Source: Anopheles merus (lineage: Eukaryota; Arthropoda; Insecta; Diptera; Culicidae). Taken from it: a DNA stretch of 64,000 nt. The DNA is taken from the NCBI RefSeq assembly GCF_017562075.2, contig NC_054082.1, positions 55,182,681-55,246,680 on the forward strand, read 5' to 3'. Numbering within the stretch: the stretch's first letter is position 1; each line of letters opens with the position of its first letter. Both the position numbers and the translations under genes were made by a program. Below the pieces are notes generated by a model that did no database searches, was not told where the DNA came from, and saw nothing but the letters and a program-made list of their open reading frames with translations. Shown in pieces: positions 47,150 to 59,124 of this stretch.

Positions 47150-48170
47150 TAGTTTTCTTGTCATAGTTTACTTTTTTGCACACACAGCGTCAAACAGCTC
47201 CCGGTGTTGTGGCGTTGCTTTCCCGCTTCCCTGTGCCGAGACATTTTTATAACGCTTTTTTCGGTCTGCCTTTCTTATTTTCCTGCCTTGTTCTCCTCCT
47301 TCGATTGCTAGTTTTCATTTCCTCGTTTTATTATATTGTTACCCCTGCCGTGCTTCGCCCGGTATGCTGTTGCTACTCGCACTACTTAAGCTGTTAGTGT
47401 TGGTGTTGATTTTCTTTTTCGTTCACACACCTACGGGCGAGAAGGAATTCCGCGTGTTTTCCCCCTTTCTTGATGCTGTTATTACATTTTATCCCTGCGC
47501 TCACCTCGTCCCACGCGTTGCACGATCGCGGCCTCATTCCTGCAAATGTTTTTAGTTATCAAGCTTCCTTCGCGAGGACGGTTCCGTTCAGACGATTTGG
47601 CTATTTTTCGTTCGTCACTTTTCGTTCGTTCGATTCGACGCTCGTGTGCATACTCTGCGCTCGTTCGCTCAACCGTTCGTGGCAAGGATTTTGTTGTTTT
47701 CTTCGCCTTTTTGGAAGCACCGAATCCCGAAGGATCCTGCTCGTATTTGCTATTTTCTAGTCGTCCCGTCCTTACCGTCTCCCATCACCACCCTGCCTCT
47801 ACCGGCACATGCAGTCACACATACACCCAACCACTCCATCTCTATCGCACTGATCGTACCGTCTCTTTCGCCACCTTCACACAGCTGCAAACCGTGGCAT
47901 TGTGTGCGTTGGGCAATACATTTTTCCCAACTCTTTGTTTTGTACATTTTGCAAAACCATCCTTTCCGTCCCTCGACCATGTTATCGCAATGCATTGCAT
48001 TTCGGCTTCCTAGTCGCTTCATCGACTTCGCGTGCTGCACACTTTCTCTCACTGTACACTATCTCGTTCGCTCTCACTTTTCCTACCGTAAAGTCTCTCT
48101 CACTTTGTCTCGTTTGCTCTTTTTCGGATGCATATGCACAAACACCACGGCATTCTTGTTGTGATGGCGT
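47150..48170. other. Pyrimidine-rich (C+T) asymmetric stretch
   Basis: About 1 kb in which the plus strand is strongly enriched in T and C, producing long phenylalanine/serine/leucine-rich shadow ORFs (up to 172 codons) but no credible gene. GC-richer DNA continues to about 48850, with a glutamate/arginine-type GA patch near 48548. No promoter or splice pair stood out. Confidence 0.45.
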
Positions 48171-49346
48171 GGAAAAACTAGCCAGCAGGAGCACCCCCAC
48201 ATGCCGTCTTTTGTGTCTTGCACCACGCGCGTCCTAGTTGAAACGGGAATTCGTTAGGGGTTCGTTCAGAGTTCGGTAGTTTTCGGGTCGTCTCACCATC
48301 CTTCGAACCAACAACCAACACCCCTATCCCTCTCCTTCTCTCAGACAACTTACGAAACTGAGTACGTTCGTGCTTCATCCCCATTTTCGCGCAAAATCCT
48401 GCAGGAAGAGTTCGGGTCAGGGGAGCAGGAGAAGATGTCGAATAGTGTGGCTCTAAACACCACCAGCACGCTAAACCATGGTGCAGCACTCCCACTTGAT
48501 CGTCCTGCTTTTTACACTGTTTCGTTAAGCGGATCGGGAGAACGCGAAAGAGAGAGAGTGGGTTGGGGCAATTTTTCGGAACCAACCCGACCTGCTCACC
48601 ACGCACCACGCTTCCGCTGTCAGCCTGCCGTCTTCTTGCACTTCCGCATTCTCGGCAATGTCGTCGCTTTTATTTGGACAAGTTTTTCGTCGATGGCGAG
48701 TGCAACAAGTGACTCTCGCCCGGACCGGGTCGATTCGGATGTTGTAGTAGTTCTCGAACAACAATACCGTGCGCTGCTAGCGATCCTGGCGTGTAGCATG
48801 CCAAATTTTCGGTCATTGCAAAACTGGTGTTTCTCACAGTGAAGTAAAAGTGCAACTAAAGTTTTTCAATATATTTGGGAAATGATCCCTTCATCTACAA
48901 AAAAAGCCTATAGTTGGTAGAAAATATACTGTTTTAGTTGTGTCCCAAATTTAAAATATATATCTGATGATAAAACGGGTTTTTGGAATAAAGAGACATT
49001 GGTGCATGCACCCTGGTGTTAATTTGATTGCTTGGTTCATTTAACAGCTGACTTCTGTAACTTGTCTGAGAGGAAGAGAATTCGGTGGAGACGCATGGTG
49101 GTCGGAGTGGCATGGGGAATATTCACTAAATCAAAATGAAGACAATTGTTTGGAAGGTGTTGCTGTGTGGATTAGTGAAATTGTGAATATTTGTCAATAA
49201 CTCAACTATCATGAACTAGCAGAAACTAATAAGTATTTCAATCAGTGTCAGTATATTTGGCTTCAAATCATAGTGATCATAAGTGAGATACATTTGAACT
49301 ACAGTAGCTACAATATTAGAGCTTACACACAAGTGGTTAGAGCGAC

Positions 49347-49533
49347 ATGTTTTGTTTAGACACTGAAGTGACTAATCGTGGAGGAGGCGGACTTATCAAA
49401 CAGCAGTCTACATTACCGCCTCACCACTTCCATCATCTTATTCATCATATATCGATGCATCAGCTTCATCAGTCTTCAGCATTGCACGATCTTCATCCAA
49501 TTGAAAGCACATCAGATAAGATGAATAACGTTG
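49347..49533 (+). CDS. Alternative first coding exon, histidine-rich
   Basis: The ATG at 49347 opens 62 codons plus one base, starting MFCLDTEVTNRGGGGLIKQQ. It continues with a histidine-rich middle (PPHHFHHLIHHISMHQLHQ, residues 24-42) and ends near DKMNNV at GTTG followed by GTGAGTT, a strong donor. The frame is well formed although the surrounding DNA is AT-rich and stop-dense, which makes an open stretch this long more telling. Exit phase 1 matches the acceptor at 50974, 1.4 kb downstream. The intervening intron carries a SINE. A possible initiator (GTCAGTATATT) lies at about 49248. Histidine-rich, disordered N-termini are common in insect regulatory proteins; the family is not recognised. 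Confidence 0.68.
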
Positions 49534-50208
49534 GTGAGTTGTTTCATTTTACTTATTATATTGAAAGGTTGGGTGCTTCAGAAGCTGTTTTGATATCAGA
49601 AGTCTTCGTTTGAAACAACTCGTATGGAGTGTGTCTCTGTTTATTTTCTAAGCATTCGTATGGTGACGTCACGCCATGCTGCACAGAAACCTGTTGATTT
49701 GTTTCAGTAGATGCAACGTCTGCAGCATTTGTTAGCATAAGATTTTTTAAGATGAAGTCCAGGATTGCTCAATATAATTTTTTTTTGTCTTTGTAGCATA
49801 TTTCATTGTATTGCAAGAAGATCAAATTTGATTTCTTGTTTTTTTTTATTCACAATTTAAGTACTAATTGACGCAAATCACATTTTCATTACACTGTTTT
49901 ATGCGTTTGTAAATACGTTTACCAGAAATACTAGTTTTTTAGTAGTAAAAAGTAAAAAAGACCACGCCCTACGTTTTCAGCATGAAATATGGGCATTGCA
50001 CTGAAACTTGTTTGGTTATATAGATATTTGATTATATTTGAACGCATAGAATAGTTTTCTTACTTTTTTGAAAAAAAAATTTACAAAACAATTTTGGAGA
50101 TTTTGATTAAAATTAGAGAGAGTTTGTAAAAGAGCGTGTATCTATCTTGCTACGAGAATCAGACTTTTTTGTTTTATTAAAACATTATTTAATTTTATAT
50201 AAAATATT

Positions 50209-50402
50209 GGGCCAAACTCATGGTACAGTCGTCAACTCGTACGACTTAACAACATGCCCGTCATAGGTTCAAGCCCCGAATGGACTGTGCCCCCATACGT
50301 AGGACTAACTATCTTGCTATGGTAATCAATAAGACACTGAAAGCCAAGCCTATTAACCCAAGCGTTGAATGGCAACGGATGTTGTTCTAAAGAAGAAGAA
50401 GA
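50209..50402 (+). mobile_element. SINE200-like element within intron
   Basis: It has the same order of blocks as the copy at 26390: GGTACAGTCGTCAACTCGTA, AGGTTCAAGCCCC, GTAGGACTAACTATC, GACACTGAAAGCC and an AAGAAG tail. It sits inside the intron between 49533 and 50974, in the same orientation as the presumed gene. A target-site duplication was not clearly recognisable in the AT-rich flanks. Confidence 0.82.
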
Positions 50403-50973
50403 TATATTTCAATTAAATACCACTAAGTTCACATTTGAAGTGTGCAGTGTGCCCCTTTAGCATTCGTTCAACACAAACGCTTATCAGCATTGCATTTTTG
50501 CAAACCAAAACGCATACGCACACGCAATACACTATTCTTATCAAAATAAGTCTCTGCATCACGAACGCTAATCACCAATTCGCCAGCCAACCGCATCAAC
50601 AACCGGGAAACTTTATGAGCTTGTGAACAGTAGCAACACACGATTGTGTTTTAACCTTTGAACTGATGAAAACAAGGCTTTCTGAGAAAACCTTCTTATC
50701 AAAAGTTCCAGAAGTCCTTTTGGCGTTAGATGACTTCCAACATTATGGAAGACATCAGATTCGACCTGCTTTGACTCTTAGTCAACTGATCGTTACCATA
50801 CGGTAACGCATCATAAGGCGGATACGGATCCACTGCCAAAATTAAGTTTGCTAGAACCATTTGTAAATGACAATCATAGGTTGCAAAGATAATTTTCATG
50901 AAATAGATAACTATTTTCACGGCCGGGATGTGCATCCCAGGAAAAAGAAACACTCTCTTGTCTTTCTTCCTAG

Positions 50974-51095
50974 TAGATGATTACAGTCTCAAAGGAAAGA
51001 AGCACCATCAAAAACAAGACAAGAACGTTGGGGACATCGTGAAGGCCGGAGCGGGAAGCGATCTCACGATGCTGCACTATTGCAAGATGCAACAA
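50974..51095 (+). CDS. Internal coding exon with tandem acceptor
   Basis: A strong pyrimidine tract (CTCTCTTGTCTTTCTTCCTAG, shortened here to its 3' part TTGTCTTTCTTCCTAG) ends at 50973. The exon enters in phase 1 and reads DDYSLKGKKHHQKQDKNVGD, then IVKAGAGSDLTMLHYCKMQQ. The acceptor is doubled as TAGTAG, so splicing can start at 50974 or 50977, adding or removing one valine. Phase 1 entry fits the donors at 37760, 39066 and 49533. The 3' end is uncertain: 51095 is the limit of clearly coding sequence, but no ideal donor follows. GTTTCT at 51096, GTAGTG at 51121 (which would exit in phase 1) or GTGAAG near 51039 are options. A CT microsatellite begins 48 bases later. Not recognised. Confidence 0.6.
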
Positions 51096-51142
51096 GTTTC
51101 TTCATCTCGCTCAGCTCTCCGTAGTGAATACACATTTCGCGA

Positions 51143-51190
<48 letters not shown>

Positions 51191-51205
51191 ATCTCTCTCT
51201 CTCTC
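51143..51205. repeat. CT microsatellite
   Basis: About 60 bases of CT repeat with one TTTAT interruption. A second, shorter CT-rich stretch follows at about 51310-51350. Confidence 0.95.
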
Positions 51206-51413
51206 GTTCCGTGCCATCGATTTCGTTTCGAGTCTTATGTCCTTCGAACTAGCCCCATTCCCCAGTTCATCATCCCCCTTTGTTCCCTTGAACTGCTGTC
51301 TCGTTTTATTTTCTTTCTCTCTCTCGCTCTCTCTCTTCTTTGTCTCTTCCTTTTGGGGCGCTTAGCACTTCTCAACGCATCATCTTTCATCGTCACATTA
51401 TCGTCATTTGAGT

Positions 51414-51426
51414 GGGGGGGGGGGGG
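51414..51426. repeat. Homopolymer run of 13 G
   Basis: An uninterrupted G13 tract, unusual in a window dominated by A/T homopolymers. It is prone to length errors in sequencing. Confidence 0.9.
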
Positions 51427-52249
51427 TTGTGCCGCAAGACTGCATTATAATTCCAAGTACGCAAGAAGTGCCAATTTTCTAAGCACGTTCCAGCCGCATG
51501 GCTCACCGCTCGGAGCGCATTTTGTGCTAGTTCCTTCCGCACTCGATGGAACGAAAGAGCGAGCAAGCAAGCAACAGGCTTAGCAATAGCATTAGAGCCT
51601 GCGACCAACAAACAGCAACTCATAGACAACAACAACAAAATACCCCGAATATGGAACGAGCAGAGGGTGGAAGCTAATTCCTATTTGTGATTCATCCGTT
51701 ACCCTTTCTTTGTGGGGGAATTTCGCTGCCTCCGTGTTTGTTTCAAGTCTTCACTTCCGAGAAGAAAGACATTTTTCAAACCACTAAATTTGGCCTCCAA
51801 AAGAGCAATACCATGAGAGTGAGCAGGCTGCAGCTAGTGAGTGAACGAGATAGCAGAAGGTGAAGGAAGGAGGCTGGCGAAACGGGGAAGAGAGCGCCTG
51901 TCGGCAGGGAAAATGAAGGCTAGAGGAAGCAATGAGACGGAAGTGCGCCAATCTTCGTCTCACCGCTGCGACCACTACCCATACAGATCTAGTACACACG
52001 CACACTAGTGAGTGCAGATGGCGATGTATTTGTGCTGTGCCTCGCCTATCTCACACCGGTTTCGTTCTCGGAAATGCGCATCTAGTGTTATCTCGTTCTG
52101 AAGTGCATGTGCAAGGGCAGGCTGCACCTCACTCCCCACACTCTTCTTGGACAGAACTACTCCCCTCCCCACCCCCTCCACTCCTTCTCTCACACACAGC
52201 GAGAGGGGAAAACGCATTTGGTCGTTTGTTTGTTCGCAACGCGCAGGAG

Positions 52250-53100
52250 AACGTGCTAGAGTGAGCGAGCAGAAAGCGCAAACGCTACAGACTGAGTGCA
52301 ACAAATGCAGTTTCGGACGAGAGAATTGCACTTCCCGATGCACTCACTTCAGCACCGATCGAGCCGCGCGTTTCGCATGCGCCGTACGCGCGATGGATGC
52401 AATTGTTAGGGTGGTCATGATTCCCTGCTGCTGCTGGTGCTGCGCCTGCTATCCGTGCCAGTGTTGGTGAGTGGCGGCACTCGTGAGTGGTCATGCCCTT
52501 TCCCCACCCCACGAAAGGGGTTGTTAAGCGTGGCGGACCGACGAGGGGCGCCACGGGCCCGACAAGCGCGCGTGAACGAGACAACAGGCCGTTGCAGAGC
52601 GCGCGCCTGCTCGACTCGATGGCATTCAGTCCGTTGCGCGGCGTTTTCCCCGTTATTTTTTCAGTCGCATCAACGCACTGCTCCGATATGCACCGGAACG
52701 CAATTTCGGACGCGGCCCGAGTCGACCCGAGTAAGCCTAGTTCCTCCAGCCTGTGCACAATCCGTCAGGCTCAGTCATTTTCCCAGCACGCTGATCCGCA
52801 GCGCTTAACCCACGCGACGGTTGGCGGCAAGTGGCCCACATGTCGCAGTTGCCAACCGGGGAGAGTCTCCAGGATCGCTAATCCGCGGTGTAGGGTGTAG
52901 TAGGGAGTGAAGGCGAAACATACCACATACAACACCCCATTCCATTCACCTAGTGCCCGTGGTTTTACTGTTTTGTGTGTTGCGCTTGTTTGTTTTAAGT
53001 GAAGAAAAGTTTTTTGGGAAAAAAATTCGTTGCGCACAAAACAGGCCAAACAGTGTCAGTAACAGCGGCAAACATAATTCGTGCGCGTGAAGATGTAGTG
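52250..53100 (+). promoter_or_regulatory. CpG-rich promoter-like region
   Basis: GC- and CpG-rich DNA containing CGCATGCGC (52374-52382), the core of the NRF-1/erect-wing binding site, and followed by leader-like sequence. A TCAGTAAC initiator candidate has its A at 53058. No TATA box was found, consistent with a broad-type promoter. A transcript from here would run into the long leader ending at 55183. ORFs here on both strands are up to 157 codons, in line with stop-poor GC-rich DNA. Confidence 0.35.
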
Positions 53101-55173
53101 AATTGACGGAAGTGTGTGACGTGCTTCCGGCAAGGTAGCGGCGGCTTAAGCGACCGAACGAATAAGCTTCGGGCGTTGCTGTAGAACTAGGCTGTTGGTT
53201 CATTGCGGTTTTACGATAGTGATTGGTGTATTTTTGTGTGTGATCAGTTCATAGCTTAAATTGAGAGCATTTTGCTAGGGAACGCAATCCGTTCACACTC
53301 GGGTGTTTGTGTGACGCCTTGCAGCATGCAGTGGCCACGGCATTCGAACCAGCAACGTCTGCTCCAGCTAATAGCAATTAATGTATTATGTGTCTTTTTG
53401 TGTTTGTGTATGTGTTTGTGACAGTGGCGAGAAACTGATGTAGAAAGATGCACTAGTGTGTATTGTAATAGCTCCATCATGTTTCTGTCGTCTTGTGATA
53501 GTGCGATAGTAAGGGTTTGGATTGGATTGAGATGCAAAGTGTCGTATGGAAACGAACATAAGGTCCAACAACAATGCACCACTTCGCTGTGGACAAGGGC
53601 TGATTCGAATTCTTAAAAAACGTGATACGCTTTTTTTACTGGTGCATAAGCAGCTGCTACCAAAACTGTAGACAGTAATTTGGCTATCGAAGCGAAAACT
53701 GGACCTCAAGAAAATGGGCACGAGCCGCCAAGCTACACCACCTTCAGCACCAAATTCATGCCACACAGAAGCAACCAAAAAAACCCTGTGTTGAAAAAGT
53801 GAACTATAACAACATCGGTGCCAAGAGTATTGCATAAAAAATGGTTACATTTTTGAGTTTGTGTTCCAGTGTGTTCAAATTATTTTCGTCCCCAAAACGT
53901 TGTATGTCGACAATTTTCGCTGTCGTTTTTAGCTAGCAAAAGCACGGTTCGGTTGTTGGTGTCGTGTAAAGTTTGTTCGTTTTCTTGTATTCGGTTGTTT
54001 ATGTTTTGTTTTTTTTGCGGGTTTTTTTGTGCATTATTTTTGTTTTGCGTTACTGCGACTTTTTGAGGTTTTACACATTTTTAAGCTACTCGCTATGTTA
54101 AGCAAAGACCCGTTACAATCGCGCGTGCGTGTAAAGTGATCGTTGGTTGGCGTAGTTGGTAGTTTGTGTGTTAAGCCGTTTTGTTGATTCGTTTTTCAGA
54201 GCAGTTTTGTGAGAAATATTCTGTTTCCTGAAGCGTTCCTGGTTTTGTTCGTTCGTTTGTTTGTTTGCTTTGCCGTTTTGTTCCGCGCGCCGCGCGGGAC
54301 TATGTTTGGTGCGAATGATTTAATGTTTTCACTTTATTTTTCGTGTAGAGTTTCGTTACTGTTTTTATTCAAACTCCTCAATTGCGTGTGCTTATTGCGT
54401 TTTATCAGTGCATCGTCTCGAATCGGAAGCTGTTGCAGACAGGCTGTTTATGACGAGTGCGGCACAACAGAAACTCAGTACCCGGTAAAGAAGCTACTGA
54501 ATCACACCAACACATAAAGAAGCTGCCGGTGCAATCGTACGCTCCGCAAGAACAACCAACGTAGCTCCATTACTTAATCAACTGCCGTTTTGTGCACGAG
54601 TTTCAGCCGTACTGTAGAGATATTACAGAGGGATAGAGTGGAAGGTTCTATACTGCCAGAAGCGAAAGAAATAGTGATCGTGGCAGTTCGTTCAAATTGA
54701 ACGATTTCGAAGAAATCATCCCTATTCCGCTTACACTGTGTACCCTTGTGTTGCTGCTGTTTCGTGGTGCATAGTGTGGGATACATACCTTCCTCGGCCT
54801 GTACAAGTGATCGTACCTACCCTTCCGTGATCGATCCTTTGCTCACGTGACTCGCTGCCTTACTCGCAAGAAAAATTGTCCAACCGCTGATGCTGTATGT
54901 GTGCGCGTACACTACTCGCACACAAACATCATCCGAGCCGAACCGTCGCCAGTTAATGCTGTGCCCCAAGGATCGATCGATGGGTGTACTACGCGAGACT
55001 GACGCCTTCTTGCCTTCTCCATCTGTGTTCCAGCAGTGTGCGTTAGTGCGTGCGCTTAGTTGTTATTTTATGTACATATATGAAACGAGCGGTGCGCGTT
55101 TTTGTCCCACGTAAATCGCGTCACGCGGCGCAGTGCAAACGAAGTACGAAGGAGGCGAAGAAGTGTTTTTTAA

Positions 55174-55183
55174 ATGAAAAGTG
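55174..55183 (+). CDS. Short first coding exon after long 5' leader
   Basis: The ATG at 55174 (AAATG context) gives only MKS plus one base before AGTG followed by GTAAGTGTC, a near-consensus donor at 55184. Upstream, roughly 53100-55173 has the look of a long insect 5' leader, with T-rich and GTGT-rich sequence, many short upstream ORFs and no splice sites I would trust. Exit phase 1 equals that of the candidates at 37667, 39009 and 49347, so it could be a further alternative start for the same gene, downstream of the 50974 exon. With three codons, the coding call depends on the donor and phase; the exon may be entirely leader. Confidence 0.4.
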
Positions 55184-55189
55184 GTAAGT

Positions 55190-56100
55190 GTCATCCGCAA
55201 GTTTCGCATCTTATTGTCATCGCTAGGGCGTATTTGAATTCAATTGTGACTCACCACCACCGGCTGGGGAGCGACGAGCCGGAAGAGATTCATTGGTGAT
55301 AAGAAACTATTGCGAGCCGGAAAGTAAAAGTAAAGCAAATTACTTAAGGGGAAAATAAACCCCAGCAGAAGAAGGAAAAGCCCCAAAGTAGTAGCAGTTT
55401 TAGCGGAAGATCGTGAATCGACACTTTGTGACGAAGTAATGCATCAGTATTGGGCGGTGTTTTGTTGCGAAACGGCACCAAGCTAGAGCTGGAAAAGTAT
55501 CCAGCCATAAGCCAGATTGTGAGTGTTTGTGTGCATGGTGCATTGTGTCCGCAATCTCTACCTCAGCGCATCCAGCGACCGGTTTCTTGGACGAATATTT
55601 TGATGCTAGCAAACTTTGCCGTCGTATTCTTCCGATCGTTTGTTTGCCCTTCGATGTCGTGATGTTTTCCGAGGCATCTTCCTTCCTGCCGGCAAAAGAT
55701 ATGAGTGCGTGAGTTTTCCTGTACAACTTTCTTTTCACTACGCGTTTCTGTCTGTCTCATGTTTGCTTCACTTTTCGTACTTTAGTATCACTGTCGTTGG
55801 CTAGCAACAAAGCAAGTGATTTGTGCTCTTGTCATTAACCTTACCCCATGCAGTATGTATGTGGGTTAACTTTTCGACTGATCTTTCCCACTCTAATACT
55901 TTATTTTTCTACCTGTACATATTAATTTTAGTCTTTGTAACATTTTGTGATAATTAGACACAGATCTCTCGGTAAGAGTACAAGAGTAGTGTGTTCTATT
56001 CAATCAGGCAGACAAATAAGCATGTATTACTAACATCTGTTGTATTGTAAATAATTAACTACACGAGTTACATTCAAATTGAGATGATACGATTGGTTTT
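55190..56100. other. Region without a supported gene
   Basis: Presumed first intron. A GTAAGAG donor-like site near 55971 is preceded by only 14 bases after an ATTAG, a possible microexon (DTDLS) that I do not call. No other structure was seen. Confidence 0.4.
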
Positions 56101-56124
56101 TAAGGCAACTTTTGCCAAAGATGT

Positions 56125-56288
56125 TTAACACATCACATGCCGGCCTATAAGGCTTTTGTGAGCTATTGAGTACCACATAGCCGTATAGTTAGTCCTTGCT
56201 ACGGGGGGACGGTCTATATGAGGTTTAAACCGACGATGGGCATGTTGTTAAGTCATGCGAGTTGACGACTGTACCACGGGGCCGCCCC
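56125..56288 (-). mobile_element. SINE200-like element, inverted
   Basis: On the minus strand it reads CCCCGTGGTACAGTCGTCAA, ACTTAACAACATGCCC, a degraded B-box, and AGGACTAACTATACGGC. It matches the copies at 26390 and 50209 but is more diverged. The 5' end (at the right) is clear. The 3' end is degraded, and the left boundary is approximate. Confidence 0.7.
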
Positions 56289-57900
56289 TACAAACGGTAC
56301 AAGACGTATAGCTTGCTGATGTTAGTTTAAAAAATGAAGAGTCGTGAATAATCTGATTGATATGTTGATATAAATCCGGATTATATTTTCATTATCAATG
56401 ATGTCACTGATGAACTGATCAGATGACGACGAATTGCACGATCTCGACCCCTGCTATGAAAAATTTGACCATTCGAGAAGGACTAGGATCGGATAATATC
56501 TGCATCGCGTACACCCGGGATAAGGTGTTCTTCCATCATTGAAGGAAATGTTTTTCTGAATAAAAAAAATCAGTTTAATTTTTTTGAAGACTACAAATGA
56601 TCCTGTTTATATATATGCGCAAAATCAACCTGATAAAGTACAAAATAAAAAAATATATTGTAGTTTTTATTTTATTTCGAAGTTTTACATTGCTTTTTTC
56701 CGTTTGTATCTTTCCTGCCATTACGAGTACGGTAAAATACAAAATTTGATCTACAAGATACTTTTTAGTACCAGCAGATTTTAGATCAGTAGACAATGAA
56801 TAATTTATTACTACTAATGCTACTGTATTTGGGTTTATAGTATAACTGATCAACACAAAGCATTTGATTCGTGTACTATTTTTTGTTTCATTTGAAACAA
56901 TCAATTTCCTGTTTGATTTTACATTAACCACAATGGTTGTTTCATGACAAAGTGTTGCAACGTTGGAAGTAAAAACTAGAAAAAATAAAACCACATAGTT
57001 TAGCCACCCTTCTGCCTGGTAGGCTGTTTTTTCATTCTTCCGCAATAGCTTTTAAGCTGCTATTTTCGAAAAAATCGAAGCTTTCAGAAGCTCCTCCCTC
57101 TTTCTTGCCGGTTCTTTCTCGCTTGCAACAAATGCAGTCGAAAGACAAACATTGGGCAGACGACATCAAAAATGAATCGAATATGAAGCAAAAAGAGGGT
57201 GCAGCAAAGAGCAAGAAACACTAGTGACGGGTTTGCGTATGATGAAATATAAATTCGTGACGCACAAAAAGTCGCCCGATCGTACAGCCAGAAGTCGGCC
57301 AAATAAAACTAAATATAACCATCACGCGCTAAACAAAAGAAAACTAAAACACCTCGACTGCTTTCGAAGGGGGAGGGTTTTGCGTTTTGATAGCAAAAAA
57401 AACGCCACAAAATTTGCACAAAATGCTCAAACTAAAATCATGAAATGGGGAAAGGCTGTATGGAGTAATACTTGGACGTGTCTAGAGGACACAACTGTAG
57501 ACTGCAATTGGGATTGCATGGAGCGGGCTTAATTTTTTGCTTTCACCTTAAATATGACTCCTGTTCCATCCGGTTTTGCAACTGGTTGTACCTAGACTGA
57601 TTCTTACATCATTCCCAGTTCGTACATCGTATCATATTAATGGGCGCTAGTGACCCAGCCGATTGCCCAATATTACTTGAAAAGTGATTTTACGTACAAA
57701 AAAGAAGCCTTTAATGCTAAACAGCAAACGATACATTTGCCACAGCACAAGAGAAACGGAAAGGACGGCTACTGCACGAGTGCAGAGTGTTTGCTACATT
57801 CTAACCTGCTCAATTTCATTAACCACCAGCTGATGATTTTACACCATGAAACTAATCGTCCGCTTGTGCAGACTAATCCATTGAAGATTCGCTGCGACCA
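56289..57900. other. AT-rich region without a supported gene
   Basis: AT-rich to about 57020, then mixed. It holds a 156-codon minus-strand ORF (57045-56575) and a 102-codon plus ORF (57224-57532), neither of which reads as a known protein. The minus ORF is lysine/isoleucine/asparagine-rich, as expected from AT-rich DNA. Confidence 0.4.
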
Positions 57901-58065
57901 TTGAACAATCATGCCAAGGCGAGCCAACGTACTCGCTGCAAGAAGACGGTTTCAGGGCGATTTGTGAATGAAACGTACCATGCGACTCACCAGGTCTTAA
58001 GATGCATCGTAAGATATGCATCACCGTCCTGCGCGCTCCAGCGCCACTGCCGCAAAACAGAGGAA

Positions 58066-58185
58066 ATGGAGGAAAAGCGCAGCAAATCGGCATCGAACAA
58101 CCACGCGAGACTAGTCGTACCGTCGGTCGATCCGGTGCACATGGTGGCGCGGTTTCCCGCGGCGGCAGCACAACGTGCGGAAAGT
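58066..58185 (+). CDS. Candidate coding exon, ends in phase 0
   Basis: The ATG at 58066 (GAAATGG context) opens 40 codons starting MEEKRSKSASNNHARLVVPS and ending near AAAAQRAES at AGT followed by GTAAGG, a good donor at 58186. The frame is part of a longer ORF (57901-58479, no upstream ATG) that continues through a glutamine run to a stop, so an unspliced 138-codon protein from this ATG is the alternative. Its exit phase differs from the phase-1 set, so it may belong to another transcript. Not recognised. Confidence 0.3.
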
Positions 58186-58278
58186 GTAAGGAAAATCTGC
58201 TCTGTCTCTGATGCTGCTACTGCCCGCGCGCGCGTTCACTGCCGAGTCAGTTGCAGTTGCATAATCACAGCGCAACTA

Positions 58279-58302
58279 CAGCAGCAACAACAACAACAAC
58301 AG
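58279..58302. repeat. CAG/CAA repeat
   Basis: Eight CAG/CAA triplets that encode a glutamine run in the 57901-58479 frame. Confidence 0.9.
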
Positions 58303-59124
58303 CACATACACAAACCGGCTTTCACGCGACGAATGGTAATGGTTTTCCGTGAAGGTCGGCACACCATCCCCCCACGACAACGACCCACACGCGAGGAAGA
58401 AGGGTCGAGGGTTCGTGGCGTCGAGGACACGATGCTCCGATGCACCTTTATAAATACGTCACGGTCTCGGCGGAGGTGACTGTGTGCAGCTATGTGTGTT
58501 TGTGTGCCACCGCACCGGAGGGAATTGGAGCAACAATCTCACGACGAGTTTTCCAGACGCCGTCGGTCCAGACAGCAAAGCGTCGGTGGTACATTTTCTT
58601 GAACGCGCTGCTCGCTGCTCCGATTGTATCGATTTGCTGGCTTGTCGGGGCGAAGCAGTAAATGCAACTGGTGCAACATCCCACTTCCTTCGAGTGCTTC
58701 GCGCCTTTCCTAGACCTCCGGCAGATAGCCTTGAGAAGCAGGCAGATCAGTGGTAGCAAGCTATCGGTCATCTTCTCCAACTACTGGTTTACCTTTTTAA
58801 GTGAAAACAGTCAACATGCAGTCAGTGCACTGTTAGGTGGTGTTCTGCCGACAGACGGATCGGGTTAAATTCACCGCTCACGACCAGCGATGACGATGAA
58901 CTGCCCGACCGAACCCGGCAATGGCACGTGCTTAGTCGCATCGTTGCGAAAAGCTGAAGCATGTAGAGTACATTTTACGTCAACCTTCTCCTGCCCCTCG
59001 ACCAATCTGGACGGCATCAAGGGGAGTGCGTTTAGAAAATGCTTCCTCTCACCAAACTGCACAAACACACATCCACACAGCGGCCCTTGTTGTTGGAGCA
59101 GAAGTAGTAGTCGTCGGTTGCCCG

